This document shows, piece by piece, positions 1-6,574 of a stretch of 12,572 nucleotides of DNA. The position numbers and the translations under genes are program-made. The stretch covers positions 1 to 12,572 of the forward strand of contig CANMXH010000056.1 of assembly GCA_947501315.1 (NCBI GenBank), given 5' to 3'. This DNA comes from Caulobacteraceae bacterium. GTDB taxonomy: Bacteria; Pseudomonadota; Alphaproteobacteria; Caulobacterales; Caulobacteraceae. How positions within the stretch are numbered: the first letter of the stretch is position 1; every line of letters begins with the position of its first letter. Under the pieces are notes generated by a model. That model had not been told where the DNA came from, ran no database searches, and saw only the letters and a program-made list of their open reading frames with translations.

Positions 1-26
1 CCGGTGCGGCCCACGCGTTCGCGGCT

Positions 27-650
27 TCACCCGTCGACGAAGGCCGGTCGCATCAGCGAGAGCAGGCGATCGGCTAACTCAGGGGTCGGGTCAACACCCT
101 CGGCAGGGTCGCAATCAAGCATGCCGCTCGTCAGCAGCGACACAAACCCGTGGACAGTCATCCAGGCGAAGGCGACGCCCAGCCCCTGGTCGACACCGAT
201 CGGGCGGCGGGTCTCGGCAACCGCCAGGGTCAGGACGTCCCGGCAGCGATCTCCGGCCCGGGCCAGGACGCTGTCCGGTGATGTGATGTAGCCCGGCTGG
301 AACATCATCATATAGGTCCTTGGCCGCTCCAGTGCGAAGGCGATATAGCCGAGGCCGATGGCTTTCAGCCGGTCCCAGGGATCGTCACCGGCCGCGTCAC
401 GCCGCTCCAGCATACTGGCGGTCAGAGCATCAAAGCCTTCGGCGAGGCCTGCAGCCATAAGGTCGGCGCGTGACGGGAAATAGTGGGCCGGGGCGGCGTG
501 CGACACACCCGCCCGGCGCGCCACGGCCCGCAGACTGACCCGGGACTCAGGCAACTCCTCGATCAGCGCGGCGGCAGCAGCGACCAGCGCCGCGCGCACA
601 TCGTCCGGCCGTGATCCCTCACCCTTTTTCACAGCGCCGCCGGCCAGCAA
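27..650 (-). CDS. TetR/AcrR-family transcriptional repressor with WHG-type C-terminal domain
   Basis: Predicted DNA-binding repressor of 207 residues, the usual TetR length. The N-terminal helix-turn-helix is recognisable at about residues 38-62 (VSLRAVARRAGVSHAAPAHY, then FPSRADL), where the HYF-x-SRADL pattern is typical of the family. The C-terminal half has the W-x3-HGF-x2-L pattern (W163 to L171) of the WHG ligand-binding/dimerisation domain. Translation probably starts at a TTG: on the minus strand an AAGGTGAGG Shine-Dalgarno (plus positions 656-664) lies 5 nt before it. A GTG six codons downstream is a less likely alternative start. The gene is divergent from the ABA4-like operon, and two matching palindromes lie in the shared gap, so it very probably represses itself and that operon. 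The inducer is unknown. The family call is firm; the target assignment is inferred from position. Confidence 0.93.
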   Translation of the reverse strand: MLAGGAVKKGEGSRPDDVRAALVAAAAALIEELPESRVSLRAVARRAGVSHAAPAHYFPSRADLMAAGLAEGFDALTASMLERRDAAGDDPWDRLKAIGLGYIAFALERPRTYMMMFQPGYITSPDSVLARAGDRCRDVLTLAVAETRRPIGVDQGLGVAFAWMTVHGFVSLLTSGMLDCDPAEGVDPTPELADRLLSLMRPAFVDG

Positions 651-662
651 ACCTACCTCACC

Positions 663-675
663 TTGACAGTGTCAA
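663..675. promoter_or_regulatory. Probable TetR operator, site 1 (13-bp palindrome)
   Basis: TTGACAGTGTCAA is a perfect 6+1+6 palindrome. It is the exact reverse complement of site 2 at 694-706, and both are preceded by CC. It overlaps the edge of the tetR Shine-Dalgarno and the expected tetR transcription start, and contains a rightward-facing TTGACA that could be the -35 of the ABA4-like operon. A bound repressor here would block both directions. That TetR binds it is inferred from position and symmetry. Confidence 0.75.
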
Positions 676-706
676 ATTATCAACTTACCTGCCTTGACAC
701 TGTCAA
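676..706 (-). promoter_or_regulatory. Candidate sigma-70-type promoter for the tetR gene
   Basis: On the minus strand, a consensus TTGACA -35 (plus 701-706) is followed after 19 nt by GATAAT (plus 676-681), a 5/6 match to the -10 consensus. Transcription would start near 669, inside operator site 1, with a 5' leader of about 19 nt. The 19-nt spacer is longer than ideal. A rightward counterpart (TTGACA at 663-668, TACCTG at 686-691) has a poor -10 and is less convincing. Confidence 0.5.
694..706. promoter_or_regulatory. Probable TetR operator, site 2 (13-bp palindrome)
   Basis: TTGACACTGTCAA is a perfect 6+1+6 palindrome, differing from site 1 only in the central base (C instead of G). Its centre is 31 bp from that of site 1, close to three helical turns, so two bound dimers would lie on the same face of the DNA. 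It contains the leftward-facing TTGACA that serves as the likely -35 of tetR, and lies just upstream of the ABA4-like gene's ribosome binding site (GGAGA at 712-716). Confidence 0.75.
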
Positions 707-723
707 GCAATGGAGACTGAACG

Positions 724-1158
724 ATGCCTGAAACGGTCTTTTCGATCACCAGTGCCGGCGCGATGGTCGCCTGGGTCGCGCTGATCGCGGCCCGGTTCAT
801 CCCGGCATTGCGGCGTTGGGTCGATCCCGCGGCCGGCTATGTCCTGCCTGCGCTGCTGTCGGTCGCCTACGGTGTCCTGCTGTTCAGCTACTGGGGCCAG
901 AGCGATGGCGGCGGCTTCGCCTCGCTCTCCTCGGTGTCAGCACTGTTCGCTGTGCCGGAGGTACTGCTGGCGGGCTGGATCCACTATCTCGCCTTCGATC
1001 TCTTCGTCGGTGGCTGGATCGCGCGAAACGGCTCGGCTGCGGGTATCAGCCCCCTGCTCCTGACCCCGATCCTTCTGGCAACATTCCTGGCCGGACCCGT
1101 CGGTTACCTCGCCTATGTGCTGCTGCGGCCGCTGATTAGGCCGAAGGCGGGGTCATGA
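724..1158 (+). CDS. ABA4-like (DUF4281) integral membrane protein
   Basis: A 144-residue, four-helix membrane protein with hydrophobic segments at roughly 5-25, 38-57, 79-101 and 112-135. The stretch around residues 86-97 (W-IHYLAFDLFVGG-W) is the hallmark of the ABA4-like/DUF4281 family, named after the plant chloroplast protein needed for neoxanthin synthesis. The role of bacterial members is not established, so a carotenoid link is only a possibility. GGAGA at 712-716, 7 nt before the ATG, supports the start. The stop overlaps the next gene by ATGA, so the two are translationally coupled, and the operators upstream place both under the divergent TetR protein. The family call is strong; the function is unknown. 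Confidence 0.85.
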   Translation: MPETVFSITSAGAMVAWVALIAARFIPALRRWVDPAAGYVLPALLSVAYGVLLFSYWGQSDGGGFASLSSVSALFAVPEVLLAGWIHYLAFDLFVGGWIARNGSAAGISPLLLTPILLATFLAGPVGYLAYVLLRPLIRPKAGS

Positions 1159-1973
1159 CGCTCAAGACGCACAGCCACAGGCGTACCCCTTCGTTCAAGG
1201 GCTGGGAGCCGGCGATGGCCGTCGTCGGTTTAGCCCTTCTGGTGGCGATGATCCCGACTGGCTGGCTGGCCCTGATCGACGACCGCACACTCAATGACGT
1301 CGGCATCTGGGACAAACCGCTGAAGTTCCAGCTCTCCACCGGACTGTTTCTGCTGATGGCGTCCTGGGTCTCGACCCGGCTGCCTGCTGGCTGGCGCCAC
1401 ACCCCGGCCGGCCGCTATGTGGTCTGGGCAGCGATTGTATCGACCCTGTTCGAGGTCGGGTACATCGCCTTTCAGGCCAGCCGGGGGCAGGCCTCCCACT
1501 TCAACTATTCCAACGGCTTCACCATCGCCATGTATGGCCTGATGGGTGCAGGAGCCGTGATCCTTACCTCGACTGCGCTCGTCCAGGGTATCGGTGTGCT
1601 GCGCCATGATGCGGGCGATCCACCGGCCTTCCGTCGCGCGCTGGGCTGGGGGCTTGTCCTGACCTTCCTGCTCGGAACCGCGACGGGCGCCTATATGAGC
1701 GCCCAGATGAGCGGTCACTGGGTCGGGGGGGCGGCCAGCGACGCGGGCGGTCTGCCGTTTCTTGGATGGTCGACGACATCCGGCGATCTGCGCCCGCCGC
1801 ACTTCCTGGGTATCCATGCGGCACAGATACTGCCGGTCACCGCCGTGATCCTCCTGGCAGTGAATCGCCGCCTTGCCGACCTGCTTACCCGGCTGGCCAT
1901 CGCGACCTATGTGGCGGTCACCATCGCTGTTTTCTGGCAGGCGGTTTCGGGACTGCCGTTGATCGCATTGTGA
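1155..1973 (+). CDS. Seven-helix membrane protein of unknown function, coupled to the ABA4-like gene
   Basis: This 272-residue protein was not matched to a named family. It has about seven hydrophobic segments (roughly 18-40, 57-75, 88-107, 122-144, 163-182, 217-236, 241-266) and no signal peptide. Loop and helix-end motifs that look functional are WDKPLKFQLS (52-61), HFNYSNGF (115-122) and a His-bearing stretch from SGHWVG (185-190) to RPPHFLGIHAAQ (213-224). The histidines at 115, 187, 216 and 221 could bind a metal or heme, but this is speculative. The gene starts inside the ABA4-like stop codon (ATGA), so the two products probably act together under TetR control. Codon use and GC match the neighbours and the frame is uninterrupted. 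Confidence 0.85.
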   Translation: MTLKTHSHRRTPSFKGWEPAMAVVGLALLVAMIPTGWLALIDDRTLNDVGIWDKPLKFQLSTGLFLLMASWVSTRLPAGWRHTPAGRYVVWAAIVSTLFEVGYIAFQASRGQASHFNYSNGFTIAMYGLMGAGAVILTSTALVQGIGVLRHDAGDPPAFRRALGWGLVLTFLLGTATGAYMSAQMSGHWVGGAASDAGGLPFLGWSTTSGDLRPPHFLGIHAAQILPVTAVILLAVNRRLADLLTRLAIATYVAVTIAVFWQAVSGLPLIAL

Positions 1974-1990
1974 TCGCCTGGGCGAGGCCT

Positions 1991-2010
1991 TGGTCGGCCG
2001 GCGCCGACCA
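1991..2010. terminator. Hairpin between convergent genes, possible bidirectional terminator
   Basis: TGGTCGGC and GCCGACCA form an 8-bp perfect stem around a CGGC loop, inside the 90-bp gap (1974-2063) between the rightward membrane-protein gene and the end of gspK. The location fits a shared terminator, but neither side is followed by a T-run, so intrinsic termination would be weak. Nothing else is recognisable in this gap. Confidence 0.4.
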
Positions 2011-2063
2011 TGCAAACTCTTGCCAGCGGGGCGAAGCACGGTCCACCGCGAACCCGGATCCGG

Positions 2064-2957
2064 TCAGTCGGAAACCTTCCGGCGCCGGATCGACCCGACC
2101 GGCATCTCCGCGATCGAGGCCGAGAGCCTTTGTCTCGAATAGACAACAACCTGCGCTCCGGCAGGACTTGCCCGACGGACAAGGGAACTGGCAGTTCGCT
2201 GGCGGGTCTCTCCAACCTGGACTTCCGTCTCCACGGTGAAGAAGTTTGAGGTAAACCCCGCACCCGCAGGCACGAGGGTATTGAGCCCTGACAGATCGGC
2301 AGGCGTCAGATAACCCAAACGTTGCCGCCTTGATGCCAGAAGTCGGGCCGTGACCGGACTGTCGAAAAGCACGGCCAGCAGGCGTTCATCCGCCGTATTC
2401 ATGTTTATCGCAGTCTCGCGTGGAAGAGCTGTAACAAGTTGGGAGAGCGTTTCGATATCTGCAGGCCGCAATCCGACCACCCGAAGCTCCCCCAGGTTCG
2501 CCAAAGGTCCCGATGTGCTGACATAGCTGACGACGGGATTCAGGATTTGATCCGACAGCCCAAGCGACTCCAGAACACGCGCGAAACGAGCCCGGGCCAA
2601 AGGATTTCCGGCTCCGATACTGTTGATGTTGAAGAAGGCCTGATCGTCCCGAACCTTCAGGCCGAACCGACCTCCCTCAATCACAACGTTCTGATCCTCG
2701 ACGGCTCTCCAGGCCTCCCGGGAGTGATCACTTGCCGGAGCCTCGACTGCATCGCGCCTGAGCGCGACTATGACCGAGGCTTCGCCGGCGCGCGCATAAG
2801 CCTTGGCCTGGGCCGCTTCACGGAACCGGACCGTACGATCGATCGCGACCTCCTGAGAAGTCATCATGAGCGTTACCACGACCGCGGCAACGCTCACGAC
2901 GAGGAGAACGTTCAACAGGATCATACCCTTGCGGCCCGAAGGATTTCGCGCGGTCAT
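2064..2957 (-). CDS. gspK: Type II secretion system minor pseudopilin GspK
   Basis: GspK caps the tip of the periplasmic pseudopilus together with GspI and GspJ. This copy has 297 residues, normal for the family. The N-terminus has a basic leader ending RKG followed by MILLNVLLVVSV, so prepilin peptidase would cut after Gly11. The residue at +5 is Asn rather than Glu, as expected because GspK is the pseudopilin that lacks Glu5. Family landmarks are DDQAFFNINS (104-113) and INMNTA (194-199) before a helical region of helix-hairpin-helix type. The start codon overlaps the gspJ stop (4 bp). It is the last gene of the leftward arm, with a hairpin 54 bp beyond its stop. No signs of damage. Confidence 0.95.
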   Translation of the reverse strand: MTARNPSGRKGMILLNVLLVVSVAAVVVTLMMTSQEVAIDRTVRFREAAQAKAYARAGEASVIVALRRDAVEAPASDHSREAWRAVEDQNVVIEGGRFGLKVRDDQAFFNINSIGAGNPLARARFARVLESLGLSDQILNPVVSYVSTSGPLANLGELRVVGLRPADIETLSQLVTALPRETAINMNTADERLLAVLFDSPVTARLLASRRQRLGYLTPADLSGLNTLVPAGAGFTSNFFTVETEVQVGETRQRTASSLVRRASPAGAQVVVYSRQRLSASIAEMPVGSIRRRKVSD

Positions 2958-3523
2958 GGCAGGTCCGGAAGCTCCACCACTCGCCGCAGACGCCCCTCAA
3001 GCCCGTCGGGGGAATCGCTCAGCACAACAGTCAAGGCGACGGCATCAGCCCGAGGCTCGGCACCCCTTACGGTACCGGCGAGGACAGACCCGGGTGGCTG
3101 CGGGGACCATCCCTGCCCCCGAGCATGAAAGCTCCATTCGACGGCCGTTACACCGGAAATCAAGCGCTGCTCGGCCTGGTCACCGACCCGTCGATTCAAG
3201 CCTCCGTCGATCAGCCGATATTGCACGGATGTGGATCCGCCGACCCCGGTCGCAGACGAGCGACGAAAGCCGAGGTTCGTACCAGAAAGCTCGAGCGGGC
3301 CACTGTCCAGCGCCTCGAAATCCTGAGAAACCAGATACATGGCGCGTTGGAGTTCTGCCGTCCGGGCCAGCCGTCCATCCAGTCTGTCTCTGGCACCGAT
3401 GACACCGTCCAGCAGGGTAAACCCGGCGAGGGCAATCAGGCCAAAAAGGCCAAGCGCGACCATCACCTCTATGAGGGTGAAGCCGGCCCTTCGGACCGGG
3501 CCGCCAGCGACCCTGTTCCTCAT
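2954..3523 (-). CDS. gspJ: Type II secretion system minor pseudopilin GspJ
   Basis: This 189-residue minor pseudopilin belongs to the tip complex with GspI and GspK. The leader ends RRAG and the mature protein begins FTLIEVMVALGLFGLIALAG, so cleavage is expected after Gly14, with the conserved Glu at +5 (Glu19) and the usual hydrophobic N-terminal helix. The C-terminal part fits GspJ: EWSFHARGQGW near the middle and a tail ending RRVVELPDLP. It overlaps the upstream lipoprotein gene and the downstream gspK by 4 bp each (ATGA), so the three are translationally coupled. GspJ is called over GspH or GspI from its length, tail and position beside gspK. Confidence 0.93.
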   Translation of the reverse strand: MRNRVAGGPVRRAGFTLIEVMVALGLFGLIALAGFTLLDGVIGARDRLDGRLARTAELQRAMYLVSQDFEALDSGPLELSGTNLGFRRSSATGVGGSTSVQYRLIDGGLNRRVGDQAEQRLISGVTAVEWSFHARGQGWSPQPPGSVLAGTVRGAEPRADAVALTVVLSDSPDGLEGRLRRVVELPDLP

Positions 3524-4614
3524 GAGCCGGCGAGGTGGCTCACCACCCGAAGGCTGCCCCGGTTCACGACCTGGATTGCGAGGTCACGGGTACACCGGCC
3601 ATCGTCCGAAAAACGCACCGCACCCAGCACACCCTCGAACCCTTCGGGCGTCGCCAGGCCGTCCCGCGACAGCCGACCTGAAAGCAGCAAACGGCGTGCA
3701 ATCGTGGCCCCATCGTAAGCAAGACCAGCGAGCAAGCCGGGCTGGGTCCGGTGCCTCGCTTCAAAGGCCTCGGCGAACCCTCCGAAGACAGCGGGTTCGG
3801 GCGCGGCGATCCAGGCTCCGTTCACGGTATCGAGAACGTCGGGCGACTCCTCGCTCCAGCGGGACGGCCCCAGAATCTGCAGCCCAAGACCAGCAATCCG
3901 GGCCGCCAGCGGAATGGTCCCGGTCCTCGATTGCGAGAACAACACGGCATCCGGCAAAGCCCCGCCCGAACCCGTCATCAACCAGGCAACGGTGTCACTT
4001 GCAGCCACCCCTTCGGCAGCATCGATCTCGAAAAGCTCCATCCCCAAAGAAAGGGCTGATTTGCGGGCCGCATCGATCGACTGCCGCGACCAGGGATCCA
4101 ATTCCCGAATGGCGGTAACCCGCCGCACCCCTCGTCCACGGGCATAACCAAGGACTGCGGATACGCCTTGCGACGCAGTCAAACCGAGAACGAAGGCACC
4201 CGAGCCCACAAGATCGCCGTCATTGGAGAAGGTCAGCACAGGCACTCCGCCTGCGACAGCCAGAACCTCCTGCACTTCGCGGGCGAATAGCGGACCCACC
4301 AGCATCGCGGCACCGCCTGATACGGCACGGGCAGCCGATACCCGCGCACCTTCGGCCGTGCCGCCGGTGTCGAGAACGATCAGGCCCGGCTCCCGCTCAT
4401 CGGCCGGTCGCGTCAGGTTTATGGCTCGCTCCATGCCCAGGCCGGTGTCAGCCGACGAACCAGTCATCGGCAGCAGCACTGCTACACGTGGCGTGTTCAC
4501 GGACCGGGTCGTAGTATCGGCAACCGAAGCGCAAGCGGTCAGGAGCGAAGGAGCAAGCGATGCCAATCCAGCCGAGCCGGACAAGCGAAGCCACTGTCGA
4601 CGATCCATTGCCAT
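3520..4614 (-). CDS. LpoA-like / type-I periplasmic-binding-fold lipoprotein embedded in the T2SS operon
   Basis: A 364-residue predicted lipoprotein. Residues 4-10 (DRRQWLR) resemble a twin-arginine signal, followed by a modestly hydrophobic stretch and a lipobox LTAC with Cys28 as the lipidated residue. The mature part has the type-I periplasmic binding fold: VAVLLPMTGSSADTGLGM at about 44-61, MLVGPLFAREV near 104-114, PVLTFSND near 125-132 and LAYDGATIARRLL near 298-310. This resembles penicillin-binding-protein activators (LpoA) and amino-acid-binding proteins. The start was set at ATG 4614 because GGAG (plus 4621-4624) lies 6 nt upstream and the signal peptide begins there; an upstream in-frame extension to 4827 is basic and looks like gspN antisense. 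It overlaps gspJ by 4 bp. A solute-binding role is possible, but no transporter genes are nearby. Its T2SS role is inferred from linkage. Confidence 0.82.
   Translation of the reverse strand: MAMDRRQWLRLSGSAGLASLAPSLLTACASVADTTTRSVNTPRVAVLLPMTGSSADTGLGMERAINLTRPADEREPGLIVLDTGGTAEGARVSAARAVSGGAAMLVGPLFAREVQEVLAVAGGVPVLTFSNDGDLVGSGAFVLGLTASQGVSAVLGYARGRGVRRVTAIRELDPWSRQSIDAARKSALSLGMELFEIDAAEGVAASDTVAWLMTGSGGALPDAVLFSQSRTGTIPLAARIAGLGLQILGPSRWSEESPDVLDTVNGAWIAAPEPAVFGGFAEAFEARHRTQPGLLAGLAYDGATIARRLLLSGRLSRDGLATPEGFEGVLGAVRFSDDGRCTRDLAIQVVNRGSLRVVSHLAGS
4548..4553 (+). promoter_or_regulatory. Ribosome binding site of gspN
   Basis: AAGGAG lies 6 nt before the ATG at 4560. It matters because it supports a gspN start that lies inside the divergent lipoprotein gene. 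The only in-frame alternative nearby, a TTG at 4608, has no such site. Part of the match also encodes lipoprotein signal residues on the other strand, so some of it may be coincidence. Confidence 0.65.
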
Positions 4615-5333
4615 ATCAAACTCCGCTCGCCGCTCTTGTACGACAGGTCCGGGCCCGGCGCCTTGCGATTCTGGGTCTTGCCAGTTTCGCAGTCTCTCTA
4701 ATTGCCACCGCACCCGCCCGGATCGTGATTTCGCCCACCAGTGACGGCGCAACCAATGCCGTAGGGACCATCTGGAATGGCGAAGTCGCGATCGGGGAAC
4801 AAACCGCCGTTTCCTGGCGCCTGGCACCTATCCGATCGATCCTGAGCCTCGGAGTCGCATCCGACGTGATGATCCGTGGCGGGGCTACCGACATCACAGC
4901 GAGAGCCATCTGGCGGCCAGGGCGGCTGGAGTTGAACAACGCCGCCGGGATTGCCGGTCCCGGCCTGGTCAACACCCTGATCGACGACTTGCCGGTTCGT
5001 TGTGACCTCAGCTTTTCGGTCAATCTGGACAAGGTCGTGATAGCCGGCCCCGGGTCGCGCGTCAGCGGCAAGGTCCGCAGCGGTGCCGGTCTATGCTGGG
5101 CCGATACAGGCATGGATCCGGAGCGCGTCGCAGTGCCGGCCATGACCGGCAGCGCCGTCACCGGAGCCAACGGGACGTCTGCCTGGCTGGTGCCCACCGC
5201 CCGGCCGCAGGGTGAGCGGCTCGTACAGATGACAATCGACCGTTCAGGCAAGTTGACCGCGAAAGTCCTCGAGGCAGGCGCGCAAATCCTGCCTGCTGCA
5301 ATCGGTCAGACCTCAATCGAGCTGCAGATGTGA
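4560..5333 (+). CDS. gspN: Type II secretion system protein GspN, on the opposite strand to its neighbours
   Basis: GspN is an inner-membrane-anchored periplasmic component found in some T2SSs and dispensable in others; its exact role is uncertain. This 257-residue copy has a short cytoplasmic N-terminus, one membrane helix at about 35-54 and a periplasmic domain. GTIWNGE (69-75) matches the GT-hydrophobic-WNG signature that identifies the family. Cys148 and Cys179 could form a periplasmic disulfide. The start is supported by AAGGAG at 4548-4553. The gene is odd in placement: it reads against gspL-M-E-F and lipoprotein-J-K, its first 55 bp overlap the lipoprotein gene head-to-head, and its stop is 5 bp from the gspF stop. 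Any promoter must lie inside the lipoprotein gene; none is convincing. Confidence 0.85.
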   Translation: MPIQPSRTSEATVDDPLPYQTPLAALVRQVRARRLAILGLASFAVSLIATAPARIVISPTSDGATNAVGTIWNGEVAIGEQTAVSWRLAPIRSILSLGVASDVMIRGGATDITARAIWRPGRLELNNAAGIAGPGLVNTLIDDLPVRCDLSFSVNLDKVVIAGPGSRVSGKVRSGAGLCWADTGMDPERVAVPAMTGSAVTGANGTSAWLVPTARPQGERLVQMTIDRSGKLTAKVLEAGAQILPAAIGQTSIELQM

Positions 5334-5338
5334 TCACA

Positions 5339-6571
5339 CTAGATGCCCGCCAGACTGTTCAAGTTGACGATCGGCATCAGGATGGCCAGCACCAGCAGGA
5401 GAACCACCCCGCCCATCAGGAGCAGAATGGCGGGCTCAACCAGGGACACCAATGTGGCCGTCAGGGCCTCGGTATCGCTTTCCAGGTCGGTTGCCGCCCG
5501 TGCCAGGGCCTCACCGAGCCGGCCGCTGCTTTCGCCGCTTGCCACCACGGCGACCAGCATGGCCGGGAAGCAATCCGCTTCGGTCATCGCCCGCTGCAGG
5601 CTTGCACCCTCCCTCAACCTTGCGGCCACCAACCGGGCCCGGCTGCGCACCCAGGCATTAGGCGTCACCGCGGCTGCGGCGTTGACCGCATCCACAAGCG
5701 GTACTCCACTGCGAACGAGGGTCGACAAACTGCCGGCAAACCGCGCTGCATTCATCTGCATGCTGAACCTCGCCGTTGGCGGTTGCTGCGCGATCAGCCG
5801 GGCCACAGTCATGACATTGGCCTCGCTTTGCAGCCATTGCCGCGTCGCCAGAACGCCGGCCGCCAGCAGGATCACCATGATCCAGCCCAGCTTCTGCAGC
5901 ATGTCGCTGAGGCCGATCAGGCCCCGTGTCAGAAGCGGGAGTTCCGCGCCCCGAGACACGAATACTCTGGTGATATCCGGCACAACATAGACCAGCATCA
6001 GACCAACGATCAGCATCGATACAACCGCCAGAAGGGCGGGATAAATCAGCGCCAACTGGACCTTGCGCTGCGATCGCTCACGTCTCTCGACGAAGTCGGT
6101 CAGGTGCGCGAGCACGGCATCGAGCTGGCCCGACTGCTCACCCGCAGCGACTGACGCCCTGTAATAGTCAGGGAAAACCCGAGGGTGTTCTCCGAGGGCG
6201 ACCGCGAAGCTGCGCCCCTCGAGAATCGCACCACGGACGTTCAGCAACACGGAGCCTTCCGGCCTCTTGGCATTCTGGTCGCCAATGATGCGCAGGGCCT
6301 GTTCAATCCGAATGCCGCTGCCGATCATTGTGGAGAGCTGCCGGGTCAGGGCGGCGAGGGCCCTGTTGCCGATGCGGGGCCGGAAGAGGTGAGCCAGATC
6401 GATGTCGCGCTTTCCCGGACCGGCAGCCGATTCAGTCGTCAGCTCGACCGACGTCGGGATCAGATTGCGGTCGCGAAGAGCCCTTCGGGCCCCAGAGGCG
6501 TTCGGCGCTTCCACCACCCCGCGCAGCGGCTTGCCGGTCTGGTCTACTGCCCTGTAGCTGAAGGCTGGCAT
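5339..6571 (-). CDS. gspF: Type II secretion system inner-membrane platform protein GspF
   Basis: GspF is the polytopic core of the inner-membrane platform, contacting the GspE ATPase and the pseudopilus base. The 410-residue length is standard. It begins with the family pattern MPAFSYRAVDQTGKPLRG and has two repeated T2SSF cytoplasmic domains (about 68-191 and 271-393), each with the conserved GE-x-SG pattern: GEQSGQL at 144-150 and GESSGRL at 346-352. Membrane helices are predicted near 172-197, 226-244 and 379-400. The ATG follows the gspE stop by 3 nt (TGAGCCATG), so the two are cotranscribed. It converges on gspN with only 5 bp between stop codons, leaving no room for a terminator, so transcripts from the two strands probably overlap. 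Confidence 0.97.
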   Translation of the reverse strand: MPAFSYRAVDQTGKPLRGVVEAPNASGARRALRDRNLIPTSVELTTESAAGPGKRDIDLAHLFRPRIGNRALAALTRQLSTMIGSGIRIEQALRIIGDQNAKRPEGSVLLNVRGAILEGRSFAVALGEHPRVFPDYYRASVAAGEQSGQLDAVLAHLTDFVERRERSQRKVQLALIYPALLAVVSMLIVGLMLVYVVPDITRVFVSRGAELPLLTRGLIGLSDMLQKLGWIMVILLAAGVLATRQWLQSEANVMTVARLIAQQPPTARFSMQMNAARFAGSLSTLVRSGVPLVDAVNAAAAVTPNAWVRSRARLVAARLREGASLQRAMTEADCFPAMLVAVVASGESSGRLGEALARAATDLESDTEALTATLVSLVEPAILLLMGGVVLLLVLAILMPIVNLNSLAGI

Positions 6572-6574
6572 GGC

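Noticed and set aside
1..26. Sequence left of the tetR stop codon
   Set aside because: Only 26 bases; no feature can be supported.
1230..2039. 269-codon minus-strand frame
   Set aside because: It is antisense to the seven-helix membrane protein gene, which has coherent membrane segments, a coupled start and matching context. The antisense product is a basic, low-complexity chain.
4489..4517. Possible gspN promoter (TGGCGT, 17 nt, TAGTAT)
   Set aside because: Only 3/6 and 4/6 matches to the consensus hexamers, inside the lipoprotein coding region; too weak to annotate.
4646..4665. Short GC palindrome (CCGGGCCCGG) near the gspN 5' end
   Set aside because: It lies within coding sequence of a GC-rich genome and has no partner or T-run; likely coincidence.
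4615..4827. 71-residue N-terminal extension of the lipoprotein gene
   Set aside because: The extension is very Arg/Trp-rich, would bury the signal peptide, and lies antisense to gspN. A good ribosome site directly precedes ATG 4614.
5330..6154. 274-codon plus-strand frame whose GTG start overlaps the gspN stop by GTGA
   Set aside because: The overlap imitates translational coupling, but the frame is antisense to gspF and the product is Gln/His/Arg-rich with no family resemblance.
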